NCBI RefSeq assembly: GCF_000224145.3
Contig: NC_020177.2
Coordinates: 2,807,649-2,871,648 of the forward strand
Length of the DNA: 64,000 nucleotides
From: Ciona intestinalis
Taxonomy: Eukaryota > Chordata > Ascidiacea > Phlebobranchia > Cionidae
Direction of reading: 5' to 3'
The notes under the pieces are model-generated. The model worked only from the letters and a program-made list of their open reading frames with translations. It did not search any database and was not told the DNA's origin. Shown here one piece after another: positions 1 to 11,578 of the stretch (position 1 is its first letter; the number at the start of each line of letters is the position of its first letter). Made by a program: the position numbers and the translations under genes.

Positions 1-40
1 GAAAGTTAATGATTGCTCTGATGTTTCAAGCCAGCGTGCT

Positions 41-3013
41 ATGATGAAAATGCCGTTACCTGCCAAAGCACGGACTCAGCAGGTCTTGCTCGGATCTGTT
101 GGTGTATTGTTCGTTGTTGTTTTCAGCTGCGTTTTCTACGCCGCTCACACTCATCAGCGCATGCAACAGTAAGTAAGAGACCGCATTCTCGCTGTCAAGT
201 TATAACATATGCTTGTACTTTTATATATATAGTAGGGTGGGGGAAGATGGGACACCTTTAGTACATAATATTCAAATATTATGATTGTGTTTTAAACAAT
301 TAACAACGATCTATGGGAGTCGAGAGGATATAGTTTTATATATTTTTGACTGTTCTTTGTTTACTACTAAATGGGACGAGAAAATAGAGTTAAAAGGTGT
401 CTCATCTTCTCCCACCCTACTGTAGGCTACACAATAGGCACATGCGGTGGTGTCTTCATATACACCTCTTGATCACTGTCGAACTACAACATGGGACATT
501 GCCGTCTTTAAATTCACCAGACACGCATGGTGTATTCTAGGGGCCTCATATTGTTGTTTCCACATTCCTGTAACTAAAGGCCGTGTACAAAACTTTAAAC
601 TGTGGTTGCATGCGATGTTAACAGCACTGAACTGAAACTAGAAAACGCATATTCTGCTGACTTGCAACGCTAGCACTAATGGGATCTGTACCCTTTTCGC
701 TATTTTATTGAAGCAACGACAATAAAGTTTGGACACTATAAAATAGTCACCTATAAGTTATAACTTTGGTGTCTTATTTTATACCAGACACTCAAGGTGT
801 ATTCATGCACCTCAAGATCATTAATATGGATGTCTACTTATACACCAGACACACACCGTGTATTGGTACATTGTATTATTATACACTTGGTATACATCAC
901 GGTCTACTTTTAAAACCACAGGTTTCAGAACGACCTGACAAACATAAAGGCTTCCTTTCAAAAAAGATCTGCAGATATGGAGAACAGATTCAGAAGAAGC
1001 GTGTCGCAAAATAATTTCGTAAAGAAACAAATTAAACATGTTGTGAAAAGAAGCCCCAACGAAAGTGTGAGTTTTTTGTTGTTGTTGTGTGTTTTCCAAT
1101 TTTCTTATTGTTGTTGTGTGTTGTCCAATTAAATTATGTTAAAAATGTGAAAGAATAAATACAAAAAAAAACATTAAAAGAGAGAATAGCTTCAATGAAT
1201 GGGCACGTTCTGTTATAAAATAAATAATAAAAAATCTGTGTTATGTAACCTGTAACTTGTCAACCTCCTCGTCACTTGAAAAATTGCCTTTTCTTGTATT
1301 TGGATAAACATTTATTACAAAATAAATTAGTTTTTTTTACAGCAAGGAATTCATGCTTCTACCGCTCCCGAGTCAAATGGTAAAATATCTTTTTTCTAGT
1401 AATATAATATGGTTCATTATGTTGTTCCTTTGTAGCTGGAGCGACCTACATTAGATGGGGCAGAAGAAACTGTCCAGAGCAAGACGGAACACATTTGGTT
1501 TATCACGGTATGCTAACATTTTTACTAAGCTCTTTGAACACCTTTTTGTTACAATAAACCATTTTGTGGATTGCTTACAAATTGCCTATCAGTTTGTAGA
1601 TACTTGTTTTTCTATATCACTGATAGGGCTTAACAGTCTTACCTTTTAACCTGTTCTTTTATCGACTTTTATTTATATCTATTTTAAAGATTTTCGTTTT
1701 GCCGTTAATCCTTGTCTTTTGACGACGAAAGTGCTAAATATTATGTGTGATAATTTAGGATCTGCAGCTGGTGGCCACCACACAAGTACAGGCGGAAGTA
1801 CGGACATTATTTGTCTCGCACGAAATATCACTTACACACAAAATGGAGTACATGGAGGTTATATTGAAGGACACCAATGTAAGAATTTACTTCCACATAG
1901 CCGAAGTTCTTGTTTTGTAATTTGTTATTTCCAACAGCTGCTTCATATTTATATGGACTTGAATATCGAGATTCATCGTGGATAAATGCTCTGTTGGATT
2001 ACTCACTAACTGAGAATATTGCAGTGCAATTCCACAGTGTACCATGCGCTGTATGTATGGTGTCTGAGAGAATTAACCAGGTATGTGTAAAGTTGAGTTA
2101 TCATTTTTACGTGATGGCATCATTTTTTTCGTGAGGTCATCATTTCTTTTATGATGCCATCATCTGTTACGCGATTTCACCATCTCTTACGTGATGTCAT
2201 AATCTCTTTCGTGATGTCATCATCTCTTTCGTGATGTCATCATCCCTAACGTGATGTCATCATCTCTTTCGTAATGTTACCATCTCTTTTGTGATGTCAT
2301 CATCTCTTTCGTGATGTCATCATTGCATACGTGATGTCATCATCTCTTTCGTAATGTCATCATTTCTTTCGTGATGTCATCCTCTCTTTCGTGATTTTAC
2401 CATCTCTTTTGTGATGTCATCATATCTTACGTGATGTCATCATCCCTTACGTGATGAATGAATGTAACTTGTTTCATCACGCTTACGAGATATGATATAG
2501 TAGGGCAGGGGACACCTTAACATTTTATTTTTTCGTCCTATTTGGTAGTAAACAAAGAACACTCAAATAATTATAAAACTGTAGCCTCACGACCCCTATA
2601 GACCGTTGTTAATTGTTTAAAACAAGATTTGGATATTATGTGCTAAATGTGCCACTGCTCCCCCCACAGTACTATGTTTTCTTATACGTGATGTTTATTA
2701 TCCTCTTGCCACAATCCCTGTTAAAAATTACTTATATATACCCATCTTGTTTCCACAGCTTATGATTCCAGGCAGAAACGAATGTCCCCGGGGGTGGTTC
2801 CTTGAATACACGGGTTATATGATGTCCTCTGGGAACTCGGACAAGCACGGTATCCGTCCTTTATGTGTGGATGATACGCCGCAAGTGGTTCCTGGCACAC
2901 AAGGAAACCAGCAGGGCGCTTCTCTTTTCATGATGGAAACAACATGCACATCTTTATTATGCGAACCTGTAGTGGCAGGGAGGGAAATAAGATGTGTCGT
3001 GTGCACAATATAA
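41..3013 (+). CDS. Type II membrane protein with short-chain collagen C4-like ectodomain
   Basis: Seven exons in consistent phase: 41-168, 922-1066, 1343-1379, 1436-1507, 1759-1878, 1938-2080 and 2759-3013 (about 299 residues). Exon 1 gives a short cytoplasmic start (MMKMPLPAKARTQQ) and one hydrophobic helix at residues ~16-36. Exons 2-3 give a basic, polar stalk with no collagen triplets. Exons 4-7 carry the domain known from sponge short-chain collagen C4 and related invertebrate proteins: YIRWGRRNCP, GGHHTSTGGSTDIICLAR, YLYGLEYRD, VPCAVCMV, MIPGRNECPRGW, LEYTGY and a final REIRCVVCT, with paired Cys throughout. It is probably anchored in the plasma membrane with the C-terminal domain outside; the ligand is unknown. 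The frame is open upstream to base 2, so the true start could be earlier or in another exon. AATAAA follows at 3347. The last intron holds a minisatellite and a MITE. Confidence 0.82.
230..421 (+). mobile_element. Cimi-1-like MITE, forward (family definition)
   Basis: Reference copy. Both ends carry the inverted repeat TAGTAGGGTGGGGGAAGATG, next to TA. The forward orientation continues CACCTTTAGCACATAATATC; the other arm reads CATTCTATTTTCTCGTCCC outside-in. The core holds GATCGTGTTTTAAACAATTA, GGTCTATGGGAGTCGTGAGG and TTTGTTTACTACCAAATGGG. No transposase is present. A second subfamily differs in the core (TTTTAGAGTCGT, and AACGTGTCCCATCTTACCCC at the end). In later entries '+' is this orientation and '2' the second subfamily. 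Confidence 0.9.
2098..2458. repeat. 20-bp minisatellite in intron 6 of the C4-like gene
   Basis: About 18 imperfect head-to-tail units of CATCTCTTTCGTGATGTCAT. Divergence is concentrated in the first half, while TGATGTCATCA is the most constant part. It starts about 20 bp after the exon 6 donor. TGATGTCA resembles a CRE/AP-1-type site, but that is only a resemblance. Confidence 0.92.
2498..2674 (-). mobile_element. Cimi-1-like MITE, reverse
   Basis: Starts TAGTAGGGCAGGGGACACC and ends CCCCCCACAGTACTA; the left inverted repeat lacks the AAGATG segment. It lies directly after the minisatellite in intron 6 of the C4-like gene. Confidence 0.85.
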
Positions 3014-3035
3014 GGCTGCTGTTATACAGTAATGA

Positions 3036-3212
3036 AGGTGGGGGAAGATGGGACACATTTTTATTCTATTTTCTCGTCCCCTTTGGTAGTAAACAAAAAA
3101 CATTCAATTAAAACCGTATCCTCACGACTCCCATGGACCGTTGTTACTTGGTTAAAAATCGCTCATGATATTTAGATATTATGTGCTAACTATGTCCGTC
3201 TCCCCACACCCT
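3036..3212 (-). mobile_element. Cimi-1-like MITE, reverse
   Basis: Begins 22 bp after the stop codon of the C4-like gene, so it probably forms part of its 3' UTR. It has both arms but worn termini (AGGTGGGGGAAG; CCCCACACCCTT). Confidence 0.8.
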
Positions 3213-3847
3213 TGCTGTATAAAGTAATGGCCAGCCTTGCAGAGCATTACACTAGAGCTGTATATTGCATAACCCAGGTTTTAAGACTTAAACTTAAAAA
3301 CTATTCTAACCATCTGGCATTATTAATCCTTGTAAATAGCTGGCTGAATAAACTTGGGGCAACATCTGCTATGGTATAATGAGTCACAATACAAATGTTA
3401 GACGTGTATTGAAAAATACCCATATTTGGTATTGAAGTTATTTTAGATCAAAAGCACCAAAACGATATTCCGGTAGTTCAATAAACATTAATGTTTTTAC
3501 TAAAACCCAGTTCCGGTATAGTTACCCTACATTTTTTCTATTCTGATGTGCTTGCGTTAGGTCCTACAGGACGCCTGCCGCTGTAAATTGTTCAAAAAGA
3601 GTTGTTAATTGTTAAAACAACTCTTTCTAGGGGGGTTGAATATGTCAGATAACTCACTCATGCGAATTGAAAACTAGACGTTTTTATTTCAATCTTTCGA
3701 AACACCTAGTCTTTTTCTCTTCAAGTTGTATAAAAGCAAGCTATTAAGTTTTTTGGTTTGAATTTATTTCATTTGGGTATAGGAATTACTAATGACGCAT
3801 CAACGCAATTAATGCATGTCGAGCAATTGTAAGATTTATTTAAAATT
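3213..3847. other. Intergenic spacer between convergent genes
   Basis: Holds the AATAAA (3347-3352) that probably ends the C4-like transcript. The rest is AT-rich with no exon-like frame or recognised repeat. The ependymin-related gene converges from the right and ends at 3848. Confidence 0.6.
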
Positions 3848-5941
3848 TTACAAGCATTCTTTCGGGACGTCGAATACAGCAGGGTCTTGCACGCCAAGAG
3901 TCACATCCATGTACCTGTGGGGATAAAAATACTTCATTTCCGTCTGCAACAACAACTATATATATACCAATTGTAAACTATAATGAATGTATGTACTTGC
4001 TTTATCTCCGCATGGCGGGAAAACGATGGAAGTTAAAAACGTTGGGTGTGATGTTTCATACACCTCGTGTCAGCTTACAAGTTACCACGTACGTACTTTT
4101 TGACTATTTTTTTTTGACAACCCATTAGTGACTACTAGGTTGGATCAATTGCGACTAAATGTCTTGCCTAACGACATATACGCCCACAGTGGAAGTAGCG
4201 ACTATAGCTAGGAACCCGTAACCATAGGTTAGAGACAGGCGCATTATACACTCTGCTATGGCGTCGGACAAATTTAATTGACATACTTTAGTGTTGTATT
4301 TGGTAAAACTTAACCAGTACTTACTCATAATGGTAGTCGATTTCTTCCCCAGCAGAGTCATGTCCAATAAATATTGCCTGGATCGGTAAGCAACCGTGCT
4401 CTGTATACAGCTGAACCCAAACGCCTGGAGCAATAAATACGTTGGTTGTGTTATATAGTACTGTAGGGGGTAAGGTGGGACACTTTTAGCACATGGTACA
4501 GTAGGGTGGCAAAGATGGGACATTTTTGGCACTAAATATTCTGATCGTTTTTTATTCAATTAACAACGGTCTATGAGAGGCCGCGAGGATACGGTTTTAT
4601 AATTCTTTGAATGTTTTTGTTTACTTTTTATGGGTCGAGAAAATGGAATGAAGAAGTATCCTATCCTTCCCCGCCCTACCATAGTACGGCACTTAGTATC
4701 CTAAAATCCATGGTCGTGTTATAAACATTCAACAAAGGTCTATGGTAGTCGTGAAGATACGACTGTAATTTTTTTTGGAATGGTTTTCGTTTACTACCAA
4801 ATGGGACGAGAAAATATACTGAAACGTGTCCCAATTTAACCTACTATCAACGTAGGAATATACCTCCATCTGCGTTCTTGTAATACCACTCTTGAACAAT
4901 GACTCCGGTTCCGGGTCCACTCAAAGATCCAAGGATAAAACTTCCAGTGTATGTTGATTTAGGGAAGATTCCAAAAGGAAAATAGTCGCCCGTCAGTGGG
5001 GATTTCGTACATTCTTTTGTCTTCATGTCAACACGGTATTGTGTTTTCTATAAAAAAAGAACAAGGTAATCTAAAGTTATAACAAAAAATTATATATAAC
5101 AACATCCAATAATTTTCTTGATCGTGTTTTAAACAGTTAAGAGCGGTCTTTTAGAGTCTTAACGATGTTGTTATTTAATTCGGTAAATAATTTTTGCTTC
5201 CAAAGAGATGTCTCACCTTATCCCACATTACTGTATGCCTAACAGTATATTCTTATCTTATAATTACAGCAACAAATATAAAAAAAAATATTTATTTCTT
5301 ACTTCTTTGAAAGCGTAAAGAGTATCATATTGGCCCAAGTTGCTGTTTTCGTACTCCGCGTCAACTAGACGAACCCGTTCTTGATTTTCATCATAAGAGA
5401 TTTTTCCAATCACAAAGTTACGTTCGTGGTGGTCGAACTGTTTAGAAGAATGTATATATTTTACGTTTACTTGTATAACTGTACAGGTCTGGACTTATTA
5501 CTATATAGTTTCCTATAATAGTTACTGTAATCCAGTGATCATTAACTGATTGTCGAAATTGTCAGCCACAAATAGGAATTACAATCAGCCATTAGCCGGA
5601 GCGAGGTGCATGAAACAGAACACCCGTGTTATAATGACTGTCGTTTCAGGCCACGCAAGAATAAAGTAAGTTACATTCATTCATTTGGTGTCAGTACAAC
5701 ACAACTTAAATAATATATACGAAAATGGAATCGTGCGTATACATTATATTTGTTATAAACGCATTAGTCTATATACTGACCGCATATGCTTTTGCTTCGA
5801 AGACACCCGGAGACACTAAAAAATAAAAGAAATATTTTAAGTTTAGTTGAAAACCAGTTGCATTATAAACTTACCGCAAGGGGTTTGCGCAGCCGCTAAA
5901 GCAACACACGCAAAGAAAGAAAACAGAACCAACAGTTTCAT
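3848..5941 (-). CDS. Ependymin-related secreted protein 1
   Basis: Six exons on the minus strand: 5941-5875, 5815-5781, 5437-5303, 5047-4864, 4424-4325 and 3914-3848. All phases agree and give 195 residues, typical for ependymin/MERP proteins. A signal peptide (MKLLVLFSFFACVALAAAQ) is followed by Cys, SPGVFEAK and then the ependymin core: ISYDENQERVRLVD, YDTLYAFKE, QYRVDMKTKECTK, WYYKNADG, QLYTEHGCLPIQ and VFDVPKECL. The four Cys (after AQTP, in KEC, in HGC and in KEC) fit the family's disulfides. Ependymin proteins are extracellular and bind lipid or calcium in related species; the role here is unknown. Introns hold a SINE copy and several MITEs. Exon lengths and phases mirror the plus-strand gene at 9120, so the two are paralogues. 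Confidence 0.9.
3981..4265 (-). mobile_element. tRNA-derived SINE-like repeat (family definition)
   Basis: Full-length minus copy between the last two exons of ependymin-related gene 1. Read in its own direction the family has a tRNA-like head (A-box-like GTGGTTAGCGCGCCTGCC, B-box-like GGGTTCAAGGCTCG), a body with TGTCCTTGGGCAAGACACTTA and ACGAGGTGTATGAAACAGAA, and a tail GGATAAAGTAAGTTACATTC followed by ATTCATTC units. It resembles the Ciona composite SINE-like Cics-1. No coding capacity. Confidence 0.8.
4499..4680 (+). mobile_element. Cimi-1-like MITE, forward
   Basis: Complete copy, next to a 35 bp left-end fragment of another copy (4462-4497). Lies in the fourth-to-fifth exon intron of ependymin-related gene 1. 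Confidence 0.85.
4682..4846 (+). mobile_element. Cimi-1-like MITE, forward, worn
   Basis: Abuts the previous copy. The left inverted repeat is lost; the core and right arm remain. Ends 17 bp from the exon 4 donor of ependymin-related gene 1. Confidence 0.7.
5098..5233 (+). mobile_element. Cimi-1-like MITE, subfamily 2, truncated
   Basis: Core (GATCGTGTTTTAAACAGTTA, CTTTTAGAGTCTT) and right end (CCTTATCCCACATTACTG) only. Confidence 0.6.
5540..5700 (+). mobile_element. SINE-like repeat, 3' part
   Basis: Tail half with GAGGTGCATGAAACAGAACA and ATAAAGTAAGTTACATTCAT, in intron 2 of ependymin-related gene 1. Confidence 0.75.
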
Positions 5942-6179
5942 TTTGTAATATCTGTCTCTGCCTAACAAACTATAAAGAGTCAAGTTATTAGATACACCTG
6001 AATTTGCTATACACCTCGGTCTACTATAATATATAAGATCGTAGGTCGTGTAGACACATTTATAACGACATTAAATCAGTCAAATATAAAGAGCGGCAAA
6101 GATTAAAGCGTTTACCATGTCGTTTCGAAATCAACTATCACATGGCCCAACGATATAACATACCGTCTGCAACAAGTTT

Positions 6180-8830
6180 GCGACTACAATGCAATATCTC
6201 AAGTCGAATTTAACTTCTTTAGATCACACGAGAGCAAACACTTGAGCGTTAAACTGCAATGCAAACACTTGAACACTTTGTGCTATAATTGCTAATGTCT
6301 GGGTCTCGAACTGTTGGAAAAATTTCAACATCTTGGTGACCTTGAGCATTTTTGTCGAGTCGACTGTTTGTCAGTCTATAGCTATCTATTTCATGGACTT
6401 TATTCATTAAGCCGTATACATGCACGGTGCATGCATATATACGTCTATGTGGTCTGAGTCTACCATGTATGTATCACGCGTTATATAATACGTCAATCTT
6501 CCATTACCATTCGTATAGCAACATAAGAAACATTACTTCTTTTAAATATCTTAATTAATGCTAATCTATTTTAATTACGGGTATTTAACTCAACTTTTCG
6601 GTATATAAAATTTCCTTTTCGAACTTTTATAAAAAAAGTCGTACTACACGTGGCTTCTCATTACAGCCAGGCTCTCTTGTTCAATAGATTACAATTGTAC
6701 AGTAATTATCATGTTTTTTATGTGTATGGTTATTACTATTATACAGTAGGGAAGGGGATGGTACACATAGCATCAAAATGTCCCGATCATATTTTAAACA
6801 ACAATTAACAATGGTTTATTGGAGTTGAGGATACGGTTTTATAAATATTGTTTAAACTCTTGCCGACGGTTTTTAATCGACTTTAAGCACAATAAAGTTA
6901 GATTACTGGTTGCATGTTCAAGTCAGCAAAATTGCCAAATCGGCACAATTTGGCATGAACTTTTGACATTAGTTTTCTTAAGACAGGAAAACAAACACTT
7001 GAGTTATAATAGAAATTAATAAGTAGTTTGCGATTACAATGCAATATCTTAAGCCGAATTTAACTTCTTTACGTCACATGAGGCCACACACTTAAAAATA
7101 AACTGTAATGCAAACACTTGGAAACTGTGNNNNNNNNNNNNNNNNNNNNNNNNNNNNNNNNNNNNNNNNNNNNNNNNNNACACTTGGAAACTGTGTGCAA
7201 TAATTGCTAATGTCTGGGTATCGAACTTCTGGAAAAGTTTCAACATCTTGGTGACCTTGGATAATTTGTCGAGTCGACTGTTTGTCTGTCTATAGCTATC
7301 TATTTCAAGGACTTTATTCATTAAGCCGTATACATGCACGGTGCATGCATATATACGTCTCTGTGGTCTGTAGTCTACCATGTATGTATCACGCGTTATA
7401 AAATACGTCAATCTTCCATTACCATTCGTATAGGCAACCTAAGAAACATTACTTCTTTTAAATATCTTAATTAATGCTAATCTATTTTAATTACGGGTAT
7501 TTAACTCAACTTTTCGGTATATAAAATTTCCTTTTCGAACTTTTATAAAAAAAGTCGTACTACACGTGGCTTCTCATTACAGCCAGGCTCTCTTGTTCAA
7601 TAGATTACAGTTGTACAGTAATTATCATGTTTTTTATGTGTATGGTTATTACTATTATACAGTAGGGAAGGGGATGGTACACATAATATCAAAATGTCCC
7701 GATCATGTTTTAAACAACAATTAACAATGGTTTATTGGAGTTGAGGATACGGTTTTATAAATATTGTTTAAATTATTGCCGACGGTTTTTGATCGTCCTT
7801 CAGCACAATAAAGTTAGACTACTGATTGAATGTTTGAGACAGCAAAATTGGCCAATCGGCACAATTTAACATGAACTTTTGACATTGGTTTTCTCAAGAC
7901 AGGAAAACAAACACTTGAGTTATAATAGGAATTAATAAGTAGTTTGCGATTACAATGCAATATCTCAAGCCGAATTTAACTTCTTTACGTCACATGAGGC
8001 CACACACTTAAAAATAAACTGTAATGCAAACACTTGGAAACTGTGTGCAATAATTGCTAATGTCTGGGTATCGAACTTCTGGAAAAGTTTCAACATCTTG
8101 GTGACCTTGGATAATTTGTCGAGTCGACTGTTTGTCTGTCTATAGCTATCTATTTCAAGGACTTTATTCATTAAGCCGTATACATGCACGGTGCATGCAT
8201 ATATACGTCTCTGTGGTCTGTATCTAACATGTATGTATCACGCGTTATAAAATACGTCAATCTTCCATTACCATTCGTATAGGCAACCTAAGAAACATTA
8301 CTTTTATTAAAAAATACCAATTATTGCTAATTTATTTTAATTACAAAAACGCTACCAGATGACCGTCTAATGGTGGCAACTTTATTTACGGTTATATAAC
8401 TCACCTTTTCGGTATATAAATAAAAGTTTTTTTTCTCATACTTATTTAAAAAAATCGTACTATACGTGACCTCTCATTACAGCCAGGCTCTCTTGTTCAA
8501 AGGTAACAGTTGTACAGTAATTATCTTTTTTTATGTGTATGGTTATTATTAATATAAAGTAGGGGGAGGGGATGGGGCACATAATATCAAAATATTCCGA
8601 TCAGGTTTTAAACAACAATTAACAATGGTCTATTAGAGACGTGAGGATACGGTTTTACAGTTCAAATAGAGTCAATTCTTGCCAACGGTTTTCGATTGAC
8701 CTTGAGCAAAACAAAGTTTGACTACTGGTGCCATGTTTGTGACAGCAAAATTGTCAAGTCGACTTAATTTGGCATGAACGTTTGACATAGGTTTTCTCCA
8801 GACAGGAAAACAAACAAATGAGTCATAAGA
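6180..8830. repeat. Three-copy ~850 bp tandem duplication between the ependymin genes
   Basis: Units begin at 6180, 7029 and 7946 with the same GCGA(T/C)TACAATGCAATATC. Each holds GTGACCTTG near +170, GCATGCATATATACGTCT near +250, TACAGCCAGGCTCTCTTGTT and a partial Cimi-1-like MITE (6743-6860, 7659-7775, 8558-8670). The raw periods are 849 and 917. The second includes a 50-N gap whose flanks overlap by 16 bases, which brings it to about 851. Units 2 and 3 are nearly identical in their first ~350 bp. The last ~530 bp of unit 3 is more divergent and has a ~45 bp insertion. No coding exon was seen; the open frames on the minus strand are repeat artefacts. Confidence 0.9.
7130..7179. other. Assembly gap (50 N)
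   Basis: The left flank ends ACACTTGGAAACTGTG and the right flank begins with the same 16 bases, so the gap is probably not real missing sequence. Confidence 0.95.
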
Positions 8831-9119
8831 GCTATTAATTAGTAGCCTTATCTAGATAACCAAACATTATAAAGCAATTAATTGCTTTGCACAAACTGCA
8901 TATATCACATAACGGGATTAGGCAGCTAAAGGCTTATCACTTGGAATCCGTAGCCTGCGAACTAGGCTGCAGCATTGTAGTAAAACTATATGTACAGAGT
9001 CCGTACTTAATAAAATTAAGTCTAGAGACCGTAATTAGGCCCAAACAACATTAAACTACATAAAAATCAGCTAATCGTTTTTGCTTCTCTATTGTTAAGG
9101 TTAGAGTAAATTTGAAACC

Positions 9120-11182
9120 ATGAAACTTCTTCTGTTAATTGTTTTCTGCGGGCTAGCTTACGGCCAGGAAGAAAATGGATGCGGTAAGCTTAGAGATTTT
9201 TTCGTAATTTACTAAAAATTAGTTGCACTTAATAATCGGTTTCCTTTGCATTTCATTTCAGCTGCTCCGGGATACTTTCAAGCTAGATTGAGATCGGTAA
9301 GTTTTTAATAATATATGGTAATGGGGGTAAAATGAAACACCGTTAGCACCAAAATTCCATGTTTCGGTTGGGAAATATGAAATGGTATATGTTAACGACA
9401 TCCACCTTAACCCACAGTACTATATTATCGGAGCAATGATCTACATTAACGTCTTTTGCAATCGTGATTGACTTTTGTATCCTATAATGGTAGCGAGGTC
9501 GCGGGGTATACAGAACAGCCGTTTATAATTACTGTGGTTTCCCTGCCACGCAAGGGTAAATATTTTAAAACCATTCATTCATTTATAATTACAGTTTGAT
9601 CACGAAAACGAATTCTTTCGTGATGGTAAATTTTCATATGATGCTTATGAACAAAGGGAGCGAATGGTAGAAGTTTTTTCAGAAGACGCGACTCGGCCCC
9701 AACGCGACGAACTCATTCTGCACAAAGAGGTCCGAAACCATAACTCTGATATAAGTTTATAGACATATTCACTACAGTGAAATAATAATGATGTGGTGCT
9801 ACGAAAACGTAAAGGCAAAAATAAAGGCCAACCGATTATTTAATAAAAGATATATATTTTGCTTAATTGAACATATCTGTTTGTTATCGTAAACTTTTTC
9901 GGGGTTTATCGGAACCAAACTAAGACATATTTGTAACGTTGTGAATATACTTTGTGTGTTTACTGGAAGTTGTTAAAACAGGCTTACGGTTAAAATCTAT
10001 TCACATTTATTGTGGCATGTGAAATATATAGTTTAGGGGTAAGACGGACTTCGTAACGTAAATACATTATATCCCATTCTTCCCTTTCGGGAAATGCTCG
10101 TAATATTGTTATTATATCATATAAAAACTATTAATCTACAGAAAAAACGTTATGTGGTTGACTTGAAAACTGGTGAATGCGACGTGACAGCCATTGATTA
10201 TGATTTCCATGCTATAGAGGTTCACGAACCAGCTCAATTCATCGGTTTTTCCACTGTTGGTTCACTTGATGAACCAGATATGGGTATGATGCTTGCCTCG
10301 TGGCACCACCACCACCACGAAGAAGGAGAGAAACTTGAAGGTAGTTTATGCTAGAAAAACAAATAAACCATTTCTAAGAGCGTTTGTATTTATGTCATAC
10401 AGTATAGGGTGGGGTAAGATAGAACGTTTTTATAACACGGGTTCCACATTCTATTCAAGATGTGTCTGCTTGTGAGTTAACACGTATAACTTTGTGGACA
10501 ATTGGTTTGGGATGTAAGACTGACAGTGTAAACGATCTAGCATGGCCAGTGCATGGCCAGTGGGTTGAAGCATTTTTCGCTAAAGTGTCCTGCGCAGAAA
10601 CACTTACTTCAAGACACACTGCCTTTACAACTGCCTAAAACACTTACTTCAAGGCACAATGATAGCACTGACAAGCGCTAACCGTAGTGCCGGTGTTATA
10701 CATACTGAAAATATTAATCTTCCTTTATTTTATTTTAACTTACAGGCAACTGGACTCAAACTTTCACCAGATACGAATGCATCCCTGTTACTGAAGTTTT
10801 CTCCGGCGAGACGGTCGATGATCATCAAACAATTCACTTCCATAAAACGTAATGAATAAATATAACTTTATCCTGGCGGTAAAACGCCAGTCATTATAAC
10901 ACAGGTGTTCTGATTCATACATATCTCTGCTCGCTTACGAGTTTCAATTTGAGTAAATTTGTGAGCAATTGTGTTTTTGAGTATGGCTGACAATTTGGAC
11001 AACTCATTAGTGACAACTGGTTTAGAGGAGTTGTCGTTAAGTGCCTTGCTCCCAAAAATGTACATCTCCATTGTCAGATACTCCTAGCTTAACGTATCCT
11101 ATTTATTTGTAGATACTTCGACGTGACAGTTGGACTAGACAGCCCCGATGTGTTCGATGTACCACAGGCATGCATTTCTTAA
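9120..11182 (+). CDS. Ependymin-related secreted protein 2
   Basis: Six exons: 9120-9183, 9262-9296, 9595-9729, 10142-10340, 10746-10848 and 11113-11182 (201 residues). The signal peptide MKLLLLIVFCGLAYG is followed by EENGC, AAPGYFQARLRS, then FSYDAYEQRERMVEV, RYVVDLKTGECDV, the stretch TRYECIPVTEVFSGE and the terminal FDVTVGLDSPDVFDVPQAC. The four family Cys are kept. Exons 2 and 3 match the paralogue at 3848-5941 exactly in length (35 and 135 bp), and all phases agree. Unlike the paralogue it has five His in a row near residue 140, followed by acidic residues (EEGE). The exon 3 donor reads GTCCGA, weaker than the other introns. It is predicted to be secreted; function is inferred from family only. 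Confidence 0.9.
9318..9422 (+). mobile_element. Cimi-1-like MITE, degenerate
   Basis: Only end-like pieces remain (ATGGGGGTAAAATGAAACACC; TTAACCCACAGTACTA), in intron 2 of ependymin-related gene 2. A worn SINE tail follows, reaching ACCATTCATTCATTT just before exon 3. Confidence 0.5.
10856..11085 (-). mobile_element. SINE-like repeat in the last intron of ependymin-related gene 2
   Basis: Tail and body present (TATAACACAGGTGTTCTG, GCTTACGAGTTTC, ATTTGGACAACTCATTAGTG); the tRNA-like head is missing. Confidence 0.75.
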
Positions 11183-11578
11183 AAATTGCTGTTGATAAAG
11201 CGCATACCATAATGATTTTTTTAATTATGTCTTTTTAATTCTTTCTGTTGTTTAGTTAACACTCTTACATCGAAACCAATATTATAAACTATTAAAATGA
11301 AAATGCGCAAGTTAATTTGAATTACTAATGTTGGCACCATTCAATATACAGCAATAACGTAGAAAGAGCATTAGCTTGAAATAACAAGCAAACACAAATT
11401 TGACGGTTGAAATCAAAGGCCCATAAAGTTATATAATAAGCCACATATGTTGTTTAGGGCCATTATCTTATGCCACTTACTTTATCCCCGGAAAACGGGA
11501 AGATAAATAGGTTTACAATTTAAAACACGGTAAAGAAGTTATACAATGTATATTTACGCATCTCTTGAGAAATTTTCT

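Noticed and set aside
7049-8189. Repeated minus-strand frame (MHVYGLMNKVLEIDSYRQTN) in two units of the ependymin spacer
   Set aside because: It is present only because the units are duplicated; unit 1 does not keep it, and there are no exon borders.
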